This document shows, piece after piece, positions 1 through 8,009 of a stretch of 10,596 nucleotides of DNA; positions within the stretch are counted from its first letter, which is position 1, and every line of letters begins with the position of its first letter. This stretch comes from Bifidobacteriaceae bacterium (lineage in GTDB: Bacteria; Actinomycetota; Actinomycetes; Actinomycetales; WQXJ01): positions 1 through 10,596 of the forward strand of contig JAITLE010000058.1 in the NCBI GenBank assembly GCA_031278075.1, given 5' to 3'. The notes under the pieces were generated by a model. That model ran no database searches, was not told where the DNA came from, and saw only the letters and a program-made list of their open reading frames with translations. The position numbers and the translations under genes are program-made.

Positions 1-53
1 CCCTGCGCGGGCTCCGGCCCGGGAGACGCCGATACGGGCGGGCGTCACCATTC

Positions 54-86
54 CTACACTTCTCTCCTCCGGAGCGAGAAGTGTAG
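54..86. repeat. Perfect inverted repeat (11-bp arms, 11-nt spacer), possible terminator or operator
   Basis: The arms CTACACTTCTC (54-64) and GAGAAGTGTAG (76-86) are exact reverse complements. The 11-nt spacer contains a second small palindrome, CTCCGGAG (67-74). No T-run follows on either strand, so a classical U-tailed terminator is not shown, although actinobacterial terminators often lack one. The dyad lies about 85 bp upstream of the SRPBCC gene and could end a gene left of the window or bind a regulator. The surrounding 1-171 holds no gene that I can support. Confidence 0.6.
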
Positions 87-171
87 ACTTCCGCGCCCCG
101 CGCCTCGGCACGGCGCCTAGATGGGGGCCCGCCCGCGACTGGATTCCAGGCCCGTGTGTCAGGATGGGTGG

Positions 172-795
172 ATGAAGCCAGCCCAAGTCGTGAGGATCTG
201 CGCCGCGGCGGGCGCGATCGCCGCGATAGCCGCCGGCGCCAGGTTCCACAGGGGCTGGGGCGCGACGCCCCAAGAGCAAGCCTCCGAGATCCCCGGTGAC
301 AATTTTGTGAAGCGGATCAAATTCCGCTCCACCCGGGCCATCACGATCGACGCGCCTCCTCAGGCCGTCTGGCCGTGGCTGGCGCAGATGGGCATGGGCC
401 GCGGCGGGTGGTATGCCAACGACAAGGCGTTGCAACTGATCTCACCGGTCTCGACCGCCTCCGCCACCCGCATAATCGACGACCTCCAGGATCTCAAGGT
501 CGGGGACGCGGTCGATTTGATCCTGTCGGTGGCAGTCAAGGGTCACCTCCGCGTCCCCCACGAGGTGCTCGTGTTGGTCGCCGACGAGAACCAAAGGCCA
601 CTCCAACCCTGGGTCAAGTCCTGGGCGTTCCAGCTCAGGCCTCTGCCAGGCGGCGCCACCAGGCTGATCGTCCGCGAGACCTCCGGCTGGGATAGCTGGC
701 TCGTCCACGCCGTGACCGCGGCCACCGGATGGCTCTGGTTCCTCGGCGCCAGGCGTCAGCTGAAGAACATCAAGGCCCTAGTCGAGGCCACCTGA
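172..795 (+). CDS. Membrane-anchored SRPBCC-family protein (polyketide cyclase/START-like fold), function unknown
   Basis: The predicted protein has 207 residues. An Ala-rich hydrophobic stretch (about residues 6-25) looks like a membrane anchor or uncleaved signal. A helix-grip body follows, with the typical strand 'RAITIDAPPQAVWPWL' (about 55-70) and then the glycine-rich GMGRGGWY (74-81). A hydrophobic C-terminal segment sits around 177-193. This pattern is common in actinobacterial SRPBCC proteins annotated only by fold; these bind hydrophobic ligands, but no substrate is inferable here. The start at 172 is preferred over an in-frame ATG at 121 because AGGA lies 7 nt upstream and the extra 17 residues do not look like protein of this family. 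Its 3' end overlaps the convergent rarD by 18 nt. No operon partner is visible in the window. Confidence 0.8.
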   Translation: MKPAQVVRICAAAGAIAAIAAGARFHRGWGATPQEQASEIPGDNFVKRIKFRSTRAITIDAPPQAVWPWLAQMGMGRGGWYANDKALQLISPVSTASATRIIDDLQDLKVGDAVDLILSVAVKGHLRVPHEVLVLVADENQRPLQPWVKSWAFQLRPLPGGATRLIVRETSGWDSWLVHAVTAATGWLWFLGARRQLKNIKALVEAT

Positions 796-1680
796 CGCCG
801 CGCGGCGCGACCGCCACAACGCATCCCCCGTGAGGGTGGCCAGCGCCGCCCAGACGGCCGCGAAGCCGAACCACCGCCCGCCGGACATCGGCTCGTGGAA
901 CAGCAGCAGGCCCGTGATGAACTGCATCACCGGGCAGAGGTACTGCAAGAAGCCGAGCAGGGAGAGCGGGAGCCGCCTAGCCGCGGCGTTGAAGAGCAGC
1001 AACGGGGCCGCGGTGGCGACGCCGAGGCCGAGCAGGGCGGAATCGTGCCCTGGCATCCCAACCACGAACGTCCCTCGGCCCGTGACGCCCAGCCAGATGA
1101 GGTGGCCCACCGCGGCGGGCAGGACCACGGCGGTCTCGACGGCGAGCGCCGTGAACGCTGGGACGGAGCGCCCGACCAGCTTCTCGACGTAGCCGTAGAA
1201 CCCGAACGTGAGCGGCAGCACCAGCGCCACCCATGGCAGGCGGCCCGCCGTCGCCGCGATCACCACCACCGCCAAAGCCCCGATCCCGACCGCCGTCCAT
1301 TGGGCGGCGCGCAGCCGCTCATGTAGGAGAACCACCCCGAGCAGGACGCTGAACAGCGGGTTTATGAAGTATCCCAGCGCCGCGTCGACCAGGTGACCGT
1401 TGAGGGTGGCCCACACGAAGACCAGCCAGTTGGCGGTCAGCAGGACACCCGCGAGCGCCATCGCGCCCAAGACCTTCGGCCGGCCGACCGCCCGCCGCAG
1501 CGGCGCCCATTGCCGCGCCAGCACCAACGCGCCGGCGCACAACACCGCCGTCCACACGATCCGGTGCGCGATCACCTCCAGCGCGCTCGCCCGCCCCACC
1601 AGCGTCAGGTACAGGGGCAGCACGCCCCACAGCACATAGGCGCCGATCCCGAAAACTAGTCCCTGCCGGCGATCAGGCAT
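778..1680 (-). CDS. rarD: RarD-type EamA-family permease (DMT superfamily)
   Basis: This is a 300-residue integral membrane protein with about ten hydrophobic segments, the usual size of RarD. The diagnostic RarD stretch is present: 'NWLVFVWATLNGHLVDAALG' followed by YFINPLFSVLLG (about residues 84-115). The C-terminal signature PLLLFNAAARRLPLSLLGF and QYLCPVMQFITG is also there (about 225-257). RarD proteins are inner-membrane carriers of the drug/metabolite transporter superfamily. The name comes from a chloramphenicol-sensitivity phenotype, and the physiological substrate is generally unknown. The ATG overlaps the stop of the upstream sirtuin by 8 nt (ATGCCTGA). I see no good Shine-Dalgarno close to it, so translation is probably coupled to sir2. 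The family call is firm; the substrate is not inferable. Confidence 0.92.
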   Translation of the reverse strand: MPDRRQGLVFGIGAYVLWGVLPLYLTLVGRASALEVIAHRIVWTAVLCAGALVLARQWAPLRRAVGRPKVLGAMALAGVLLTANWLVFVWATLNGHLVDAALGYFINPLFSVLLGVVLLHERLRAAQWTAVGIGALAVVVIAATAGRLPWVALVLPLTFGFYGYVEKLVGRSVPAFTALAVETAVVLPAAVGHLIWLGVTGRGTFVVGMPGHDSALLGLGVATAAPLLLFNAAARRLPLSLLGFLQYLCPVMQFITGLLLFHEPMSGGRWFGFAAVWAALATLTGDALWRSRRAASGGLD

Positions 1681-2452
1681 CTCGCGACGGCTCCCCGCCG
1701 CGCGCCGCTATCGCGCCAAGCACCTGCCCGATCGGCTCCGTGATGGTCAACGCCCGCCGCCCGCTAGGGGCGGTCCCGTCGCGGTTGATCACCACCAGGT
1801 CCTCGCCCAGGAAGTGTCGGACCAGTCCGGCCGCCGGGTACACCTGCAGCGAGGTGCCACCGATGATCAGCAGGTCGGCATCGGCGATCGCGCGGGCCGC
1901 CGCCTGCAACACCGCCACGTCCAGCGGGTCCCCGTACAACACGACGTCCGGACGCACGATGCCGTCGCACTCGCAACGCGGGACATCTTTCGCCGCGCAC
2001 ACGAACGCCAGGTCAAAGGTCCGGCCGCAGTCCGGGCAGCGGTTGCGGTGGACCGACCCGTGCAACTCGAGGACGTCGCGCGAGCCGGCCGCCTGATGCA
2101 AGCCGTCGATGTTCTGGGTGACGACGCAGGCGAGCTGGCCGGAGCGTTCCAACTCCGCGAGCCTCAGATGCGCCGCGTTGGGCCGCGCCTCGGGGTGCGC
2201 CACCGCGGAGCGGTAGAACTCGAAAAACTCCTTGGGATGGGCGGCGAAGAAGTCGCGGGACAGGATCACCTCCGGCGGGACGCGACCCTGTCTCGAGTAC
2301 AGCCCGTCCGCGGAGCGGAAATCAGGGATGCCGGATTCCGTCGAAACCCCGGCGCCGCCGAAGAACACAGCGCGCTCGGCGCGATCGACCAAACGCTGCA
2401 GGCGTTGAACCGCTAGGCGAGGAGGCGAAGTCACCCGTAAGGCGTACCACAT
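1673..2452 (-). CDS. Sir2-family NAD-dependent protein deacylase (sirtuin)
   Basis: Sirtuins remove acyl groups from protein lysines using NAD+, giving nicotinamide and O-acyl-ADP-ribose. With the ATG at 2452 the protein has 259 residues, the usual bacterial size. The NAD-binding motif GAGVSTESGIPDFRS is at about 33-47, TQNIDGLH at 112-119 and the catalytic His in LELHGS near 131. A zinc ribbon is formed by CPDC (139, 142) and CEC (160, 162). GGTSLQVYP and VVINRD of the Rossmann fold follow. The STESGIPDFR form resembles the Thermotoga-like bacterial class rather than E. coli CobB. The start is uncertain: GTG at 2470 and GTG at 2434 are in frame and none has a clear ribosome-binding site. It lies 42 nt after dnaE2 and overlaps rarD by 8 nt, so it may belong to the mutasome transcript. 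The substrate is unknown. Confidence 0.93.
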   Translation of the reverse strand: MWYALRVTSPPRLAVQRLQRLVDRAERAVFFGGAGVSTESGIPDFRSADGLYSRQGRVPPEVILSRDFFAAHPKEFFEFYRSAVAHPEARPNAAHLRLAELERSGQLACVVTQNIDGLHQAAGSRDVLELHGSVHRNRCPDCGRTFDLAFVCAAKDVPRCECDGIVRPDVVLYGDPLDVAVLQAAARAIADADLLIIGGTSLQVYPAAGLVRHFLGEDLVVINRDGTAPSGRRALTITEPIGQVLGAIAARGGEPSRDA

Positions 2453-2470
2453 TTGCGGCGTCAGGGGCAC

Positions 2471-2494
2471 GCGCCGCGGGCGGGCTTGCGGCGC
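2471..2494 (-). other. GC-rich stem-loop in the dnaE2-sir2 gap (possible attenuator or terminator)
   Basis: GCGCCGC (2471-2477) and GCGGCGC (2488-2494) are perfect reverse complements around a 10-nt loop. The stem starts directly after the dnaE2 stop codon. There is no U-tract, so calling it a terminator is inference. It could reduce read-through into sir2-rarD or protect the 3' end of the mutasome mRNA. Confidence 0.5.
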
Positions 2495-5400
2495 TCAATG
2501 GAAGTCGCGGGACTTGGTGGGGACCGTGAGCTGGAGGGGATGCAGGTGGCCGGCCTTGACGCCGACAGTGCCGTCCCGGCTTTCGAGGCGGCCGGTGATG
2601 ATCATCGCGGGCGCGGTGCGGGCGACTTTGCGGTATTTCGCCCACACGTCTTTGGTGCAGACGATGTTCAGGGCGCCGGTCTCATCCTCGAGGTTCAAGA
2701 ACGTCACCCCAGCTGCGGTCGAAGGGCGCTGACGGTGTGTGACAACGCCGGCGACCTTGATCCACTCGCCGTTCTGCCGGCCGGGGACCTGGGCGTTTGG
2801 GACCACGCCAGCGGCGTCCAGCTTGTCGCGGACGTGAACGGTGGGATATTCGGCCAGTGTCACGCCGCTGGCCCAGATGTCGGCCCGCGCGAGTTCCTCG
2901 GCGGACATGCCCGGCAGGGCGGGCGCGTCGAGCCCCGGGGTGGCGCCCGGAAGCTGGCCCGGGCCGCCCACCGCGCCCGCCGCCCACAGGGCGCGTCGCC
3001 GCTCCGGCTCCAGCGCGCCGAGCGCGCCGGCCGTGGCCAAACATTCCATCTGGTGGGGCGTCAGCTCGCAGCGGGAAGCCAGATCGGTCAGGTCGGCGAA
3101 GGGGCTCACGCGACGCTCGGATTCGATGCGCCGCGCCTTTGTCAGGCCGATCCCCCGGACCGTCGCCAAACCTAGACGGATCCCCAGGTTCGGATCGCCC
3201 CGAAGCAGTTTGGAATACGGGCGGTCGCCCGGGCCGAGGCGTTCCACCGAGGCGTGAGCGCTCGACGCCTGGACATCAGCGCCCCGCACCGCGATCCCGT
3301 GTCGGCGGGCGTCCGCCACCAGCGATTGCGGCGAATAGAACCCCATCGGCTGGGACGCGAGGATCGCGGCGTAGAACGCCGCCGGATGGAACACCTTCAA
3401 CCAGGCGCTGACGTAGACGATCAACGCGAAAGAGAAAGAATGCGACTCCGGGAAACCGAAGTCCGCGAAGCCTCTGAGTTGCTCGAAGACTTTCTCTCTG
3501 GTCCGCGGCGGGATGCCGCGGGCCGCCATGCCAGCCATCAGCTGGTCGCGCAAAGCCTCCATCTTCTCCGTTGAGCGTTTGGAGCCCATGGCCCGCCGCA
3601 GCTGATCCGCCTGGCCCGGACTGAACCCGGCGGCCGCGATCGCCATCTGCATCAGCTGCTCTTGGAACAGCGGGACGCCCTTGGTGCGTTCCAGGGCAGG
3701 GCGCAGCAGTTCGTGGTCGTAGGTGATCGGTTCGCGTCCCCGGGCGCGCTCGATGTACGGGTGGACCGAGCCGCCCTGGATGGGGCCAGGCCGGATCAGC
3801 GCCACCTCGACCACGATGTCGTAGAACCGCCGGGGCCGCAGGCGTGGCAAGGTCGCCATCTGCGCCCTGGACTCCACTTGGAACACGCCCACCGTGTCGG
3901 CGGCGCACAGCAGATCGTAGACCTCGGGGCATTCCTGGGGCAGGCTGTGCATCTCCAGGCGTTCGCCCTCGACACGTTCGATCTCGTCGAACGCCAACCG
4001 CACCGCGCCCAACATGCCAAGACCAAGCAGATCGAATTTGACCAGGCCGGCGTCGGCGCAATCGTCCTTGTCCCATTGCAGCACCGACCGATCCGCCATG
4101 CGCCCCCATTGGACCGGGCAGACGTCGATCACCGGCTGGTCCGCCAGCACCATCCCGCCGGGGTGGATCCCGAGGTGGCGGGGCAGCTTCATGAATCTCT
4201 CCGCCAAATCCAGCACGTCAAAGGGGATGCCAGCCAAGTCGTCGTCTGCGTCCACGGGACGGGCGTCGCGGCGCCCCCACGGCGTGTAGTTGATCTTCCC
4301 GTCCCGCAGGTGGCCCCAACGTTCCACCTGCTTCGACCAGGCGTCTTGTTGGCCCACGTCATGGCCCAGCGCCCGGGCCGCGTCCCGCAGCGCCAACCTG
4401 GGCCGATAGCTGATCACAGCGCCCACCAGCGCGGCGCGGTCCCGGCCGTGACGCTCATAGACATGCTGGATCACCTCCTCCCGCCGGCCCGACTCGATGT
4501 CCAAGTCGATGTCGGGGCACTCCTCGCGTTCTGGCGCCAAGAAGCGCTCGAACAGCAGGCCGTGCCGGACGGCGTCGACGGCTGTGATGCCCAACGCGTA
4601 GCAGACGGCCGAGTTCGCGGCTGATCCCCGACCCTGGCAGAGGATCCGCCTGGCGCGGCAGAACTCCACCACCTCGTGCATGATCAAGAAGTACCCGGGG
4701 AAGCCAAGCTCTTCGATGACCTGCAATTCGTGGTCCAGCGTGGCGTAGGCCTTGGCGCTGGCCGCGTCGCGCGGCCCGTAGCGGTCCTTCGCCCCCCGCC
4801 AGGTGAGCTCCCGCAGCCAGGTCGCCTCCGTGTGGCCCTGGGGGACGCTCGCCGGGGGCAGGCGCGGGGCGATCAGCTTCAAGTCGAAGGCGCACTCCGC
4901 GCCCAGCCGAGCCGCGGTCGCCACAGCCTCCGGATGCGCCGCCAGGCGCGCCGCCATCTGGGCGGGTCCAAGCAGAGCGGCGGTGGGACCCGCCGGCAAG
5001 AAGCCGTCCATCTCGTCGAGGCTGCGCCGTCCCCGCACCGCCGCCATGGCGCTGGCCAGCGGGAACTCCTCGACGGTGGCATAGTGGACGTTCCCCGTGC
5101 CGACCAGTGGGAGGCGTGCCGCGGCGGCCAGATCGGCCAGGGCCGCCATCCGGGCAGGGTCCGCCGGGTCGCCCGAATTGGTGATCTCCACCGCCACGTT
5201 GTCGCGGCCGAACAAGGCTGTCAGCCGGTCCAGCTCTTTCGCGGCCGCCGCGGCGCCGCCTGATTCCAGGGCGCGGCGCACCGCGCCTTTCCTGCAACCG
5301 GTCAGCACCAGCCATTCGCCCCCGCCCAAGGCGGCCAACTCTTCCAGGTTGTATCGGGGCGGCCCCTTCTCCCCCACCGCCAAGTACGCTAGGGCGATCC

Positions 5401-5707
5401 CTCGGCTGAGGCGTTTGTAACCGGCCGGCCCGCGAGCCAAGACCAGCAGGTGCGTCCCCGGAGGGTCGTCCGCGCCGGGCGCCTCCTCGCCCGCCTCGAG
5501 CGTCAACTCCGACCCGAAGACCGTGGCCAGGGACACGCCACGGGCCGCCTCAGCGAATTGGACCGCGCCGTACAACCCGTCGTGGTCCGTGATGGCCATC
5601 GCGCCCAACTCGAGTTCCGCCGCGCGGCGCGCGAGGTCCGCCGGCTGGCTGGCGCCGTCGAGGAAACTGAACGCGCTGTGCGCGTGCAACTCGCTGTACT
5701 CAGTCAT
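2495..5707 (-). CDS. dnaE2: Error-prone DNA polymerase III alpha subunit DnaE2
   Basis: This 1070-residue C-family polymerase is the catalytic subunit of the damage-inducible mutasome, which copies past DNA lesions. The N-terminal PHP domain is visible as YSELHAHSAFSFLDGAS (about 4-20) and ITDHDGLYG (39-47). The palm follows with CQGRGSAANSAVCYALGIT (about 357-375), the aspartate motif PDIDLDIE (398-405) and the third acidic site KFDLLGLG (557-564, Asp559), so it should be catalytically competent. A helix-hairpin-helix region and a C-terminal OB fold (VAGVVTHRQRP, LEDETGALNIV) complete it. It ends soon after the OB fold, without the extended tau-binding tail of DnaE1, which fits DnaE2. ATG at 5707 is chosen over GTG at 5722 because GAGGGGG (5717-5711) is a well-placed ribosome-binding site. 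The ATG overlaps the imuB stop by 8 nt (ATGACTGA), indicating coupled translation. Confidence 0.96.
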   Translation of the reverse strand: MTEYSELHAHSAFSFLDGASQPADLARRAAELELGAMAITDHDGLYGAVQFAEAARGVSLATVFGSELTLEAGEEAPGADDPPGTHLLVLARGPAGYKRLSRGIALAYLAVGEKGPPRYNLEELAALGGGEWLVLTGCRKGAVRRALESGGAAAAAKELDRLTALFGRDNVAVEITNSGDPADPARMAALADLAAAARLPLVGTGNVHYATVEEFPLASAMAAVRGRRSLDEMDGFLPAGPTAALLGPAQMAARLAAHPEAVATAARLGAECAFDLKLIAPRLPPASVPQGHTEATWLRELTWRGAKDRYGPRDAASAKAYATLDHELQVIEELGFPGYFLIMHEVVEFCRARRILCQGRGSAANSAVCYALGITAVDAVRHGLLFERFLAPEREECPDIDLDIESGRREEVIQHVYERHGRDRAALVGAVISYRPRLALRDAARALGHDVGQQDAWSKQVERWGHLRDGKINYTPWGRRDARPVDADDDLAGIPFDVLDLAERFMKLPRHLGIHPGGMVLADQPVIDVCPVQWGRMADRSVLQWDKDDCADAGLVKFDLLGLGMLGAVRLAFDEIERVEGERLEMHSLPQECPEVYDLLCAADTVGVFQVESRAQMATLPRLRPRRFYDIVVEVALIRPGPIQGGSVHPYIERARGREPITYDHELLRPALERTKGVPLFQEQLMQMAIAAAGFSPGQADQLRRAMGSKRSTEKMEALRDQLMAGMAARGIPPRTREKVFEQLRGFADFGFPESHSFSFALIVYVSAWLKVFHPAAFYAAILASQPMGFYSPQSLVADARRHGIAVRGADVQASSAHASVERLGPGDRPYSKLLRGDPNLGIRLGLATVRGIGLTKARRIESERRVSPFADLTDLASRCELTPHQMECLATAGALGALEPERRRALWAAGAVGGPGQLPGATPGLDAPALPGMSAEELARADIWASGVTLAEYPTVHVRDKLDAAGVVPNAQVPGRQNGEWIKVAGVVTHRQRPSTAAGVTFLNLEDETGALNIVCTKDVWAKYRKVARTAPAMIITGRLESRDGTVGVKAGHLHPLQLTVPTKSRDFH

Positions 5708-7325
5708 AGACCCCCTCGACACTCCATCGGCCGGCCTCGAGGGCCAGCAGCGCGGTCCGTTCCCCGGCGCCGTGTTCCACCTGGACCTGCATGTACACCC
5801 GTCGGCTGGCCTCGGGCGCCCACCAGCGGTCTAGCACGGGCCAAGGACCCGCCCAGCCCTTCACCGGGTCCTTGTCCAACACCGCCGGACGGGCGCTGAG
5901 TTCCAGGTGGGGGCTCACCTCGACCATGCGGCCCCGAGAGTCGAGCAGATCCACCGGCCAGGGTTGCGGCGGCACCAAAGTGGGCGCCGGGTCCGGCACC
6001 GCTCCGGGCCAGGGCCGCTCCACAGGCCGGAGCGGCATCGCCTCATCCCCCCACGCCACAAGGCGGACCCGCCCGCGCGGCTCCCGGCCGCCCTGCACCA
6101 CCGGCTGGTACACGCCCCGGCCGCCCAGCATGGTGTTGACCCGCTCCGCGCCCCGGGCCGCCCTGGTCACGGCGTGCCCGCCCGATCCCCACAACCGGTT
6201 CCCCCCGACTCCCGCCGGGTGGACCTCTTGCGCCTCAAGCGCCAACCGGGTCAACGCCCCCGTGGGGAGCAGCCCGCTGCGCCCGGTCAGCCACCCCTCC
6301 AGCTGCCACCGCACCCGGTCCGTCACGCCATCCGAATCGACCCCTTCCAGGCGCCACGTCCTCTCCAGGCGCTCGCCCGCCTCAGTTGTGGCGCTGACCT
6401 TGAGCCGGCTGTAGCCTTGCCCATGTCTGGCCAGTTGAGCGTGCAGATTCTCCGCCAGCGCGCGCGCCGCCAAGGCGGCCTGGTCCACCCGGTTCATGGG
6501 CTCGTCCGGCTGGTGGATCGCGGTGAACTCCATGGGAAGGCGGTGTCCCGGCGCCGTCAGCGCGTCTTCCGCGCGCGCCAGCCGCCGCGCCCACACCCCG
6601 ACCGAGCCGAACCGTTCCGTCACATTGCCCGCCGGCAAGCGGGCCAAGTCCCCGAGGGTCTTGATCCCCAGCCGCCCCAGCAGGTCCATCAACACGTCCA
6701 GGTCTTCCCCGTGCGCGGTGCCCTGAAGCGCCAGACCCAAGTCCCGCAACGGCCGGGGATCCAAGTACTCCCGCGACCTGCCCGGCGCCACCACGAGCCC
6801 GTCGCGCGCCGCCAGGATCGCGGCCAGCAGCCCGTCCGCGATCCCCACCCACGCCTCCGCTCCGGTCTCCACCGTGAGTTGGGTCAGCAGGTGTTCCACC
6901 AGTTCGCCGTCGCCGCCGTGGTAGCGGCTGGCGCCCGCCGCCGGGCACAGCAACAGGCCGGGTCGCAACAGTTCCACCCCCGGTATCAGTGTGTGCACCA
7001 GGATCGCCACTTCTTCGAACGCTCGAGCGTCCCGCACCGGATCCGCCGGCGCCATCACCCCGTCGGGGCAAAGCGCCGCCGCCGACCGCCGCCTCATCCC
7101 GCGCCGCACGCCGGCCGCCCGCGCCGACGCGCTCACCGCCTTGACACACCGCCCGTCCGCGACCATCACAGGCGCGCCCGCGGGCGCCTCCCCGGCCCCC
7201 ACCGCCGCGACCACCGGCCAGTCCGGCAACCACACGGCCGCCAACCGCCGTCCCGTGCACGATGCCGACCGCCCCAGCGCCCCTCCATCCACCAGTTCGG
7301 CGGTCGCCACGCCTCCGCCGTTCAC
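5700..7325 (-). CDS. imuB: ImuB, catalytically dead Y-family polymerase homologue (mutasome adaptor)
   Basis: The protein has 541 residues. ImuB links DnaE2 to the sliding clamp and ImuA' and has no polymerase activity of its own. The Y-family fold is recognisable from LAAVWLPDWP (about 28-37), where true polymerases carry DMDAF-like acids, and from RPGLLLCPAAG followed by SRYHGG (121-138), where the SIDEAYLD motif is lost. Both acidic catalytic motifs are therefore missing, as expected for ImuB. A helix-hairpin-helix lies at GRLGIKTLGDLARLP (217-231). The C-terminal domain holds GNRLWG (375-380) at the place of the clamp-binding motif and the conserved AGPWPVLDRWW (492-502). The GTG start overlaps the imuA' stop in GTGA (4 nt), and the end overlaps dnaE2 by 8 nt. 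The clamp motif is weaker than the mycobacterial QLPLWG. Confidence 0.95.
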   Translation of the reverse strand: MNGGGVATAELVDGGALGRSASCTGRRLAAVWLPDWPVVAAVGAGEAPAGAPVMVADGRCVKAVSASARAAGVRRGMRRRSAAALCPDGVMAPADPVRDARAFEEVAILVHTLIPGVELLRPGLLLCPAAGASRYHGGDGELVEHLLTQLTVETGAEAWVGIADGLLAAILAARDGLVVAPGRSREYLDPRPLRDLGLALQGTAHGEDLDVLMDLLGRLGIKTLGDLARLPAGNVTERFGSVGVWARRLARAEDALTAPGHRLPMEFTAIHQPDEPMNRVDQAALAARALAENLHAQLARHGQGYSRLKVSATTEAGERLERTWRLEGVDSDGVTDRVRWQLEGWLTGRSGLLPTGALTRLALEAQEVHPAGVGGNRLWGSGGHAVTRAARGAERVNTMLGGRGVYQPVVQGGREPRGRVRLVAWGDEAMPLRPVERPWPGAVPDPAPTLVPPQPWPVDLLDSRGRMVEVSPHLELSARPAVLDKDPVKGWAGPWPVLDRWWAPEASRRVYMQVQVEHGAGERTALLALEAGRWSVEGVYD

Positions 7326-8005
7326 GACCGCCGCCCCTCGAACCCGCCTTTGAACCGCGGCTCACATTCCAACAAGAGATCTCTCGCCAATCCCTGGTTC
7401 TCCCCGAGCGCGGCGACGCGCGTCCGATCGACTTGGACCACCACGCCCGCGCCAGCCCAACGTCCCGCTGTGACCAGGCGGCCGCCGGTGAACCGCAGCC
7501 GCGCCTCGACGCGCCGCCGGTCCCCAGCGCTCAACCCCAGCGGCCCGGCCACCACCAGTCCATAGGCGTCCACCAGGCCGGCGACCACCCGCAGCGGCTC
7601 AGGGCCCAGGTCGGGGACCACCACAGCGCGGCTCAACGGCAGACCCGCCTCGGCCGCCGCCAGAAGGCCCGCCTTGGGCAGGGCCGCGATGGCGGCCCAG
7701 TCCTCCGGCCCCAATGCGACGGCCGCCACCTCCCAGAGGGCCGACAACGACCCGGTCACCTCGGCCACCGTGCCCGGCGCCAGCTGCGGGGCGATCCGCC
7801 GAGCGAGTTCGCCGGGGCTCAGCAGGACCCGCCCGCCGGGCGCGGGCCAGGCGGCGTCCCGCCGCGTGTTCCGGGGACACTCGACACGCTTGGCCACGGG
7901 CGTCACACCGGTCTTGGATTCGGCGGTCTCTAGCAGCCGCCGCGCCTTCACCAGCACGGACGCCTGGGCCGATGGCTTGACCAGAGTGGCCTGCGCTGGA
8001 GCCAC
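7322..8005 (-). CDS. imuA': ImuA'-like mutasome accessory protein
   Basis: The protein has 227 residues. The call rests on position, size and general character: the first gene of an imuA'-imuB-dnaE2 cassette, a short actinobacterial protein distantly related to the RecA/SulA-like fold. ImuA' proteins interact with ImuB and are needed for induced mutagenesis; their biochemical role is poorly known. At about 83-92, VTGSLSALWE sits where a P-loop would be, but it lacks the GK[ST] signature, so ATP binding is not supported. The C-terminal part ends in an amphipathic strand (WAGAGVVVQVDRTR) and a basic tail. GTG at 8005 is chosen because GGGGAGGTGAT lies 5-8 nt upstream. An in-frame GTG at 8014 falls inside that ribosome-binding site and is unlikely. 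Promoter and possible LexA site lie just upstream; imuB follows with a 4-nt overlap. Confidence 0.88.
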   Translation of the reverse strand: MAPAQATLVKPSAQASVLVKARRLLETAESKTGVTPVAKRVECPRNTRRDAAWPAPGGRVLLSPGELARRIAPQLAPGTVAEVTGSLSALWEVAAVALGPEDWAAIAALPKAGLLAAAEAGLPLSRAVVVPDLGPEPLRVVAGLVDAYGLVVAGPLGLSAGDRRRVEARLRFTGGRLVTAGRWAGAGVVVQVDRTRVAALGENQGLARDLLLECEPRFKGGFEGRRS

Positions 8006-8009
8006 ACTA

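Noticed and set aside
1..51. Possible 5' end of a minus-strand gene (ATG at 51, open to the edge)
   Set aside because: Only 17 codons are visible, the GGAGG-like sequence is 14 nt away, and all frames are often open at this GC content.
1..120. Possible 3' tail of a + strand gene ending at TAG 118-120
   Set aside because: The translation is not recognisable and the frame crosses the perfect dyad, which looks intergenic.
3662..4624. 320-codon + strand open frame antisense to dnaE2
   Set aside because: It is a shadow of the well-supported polymerase gene with no recognisable domain.
5907..7565. 552-codon + strand open frame antisense to imuB
   Set aside because: It is rich in Arg, Pro, His and Gln as expected for a shadow frame of a high-GC gene; imuB is clearly the coding strand.
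778..8005. Sir2 gene as an anti-phage (Thoeris, DSR or Sir2-Argonaute type) defence component
   Set aside because: The protein is a short stand-alone sirtuin with an intact zinc ribbon and catalytic His, and no defence partner lies nearby.
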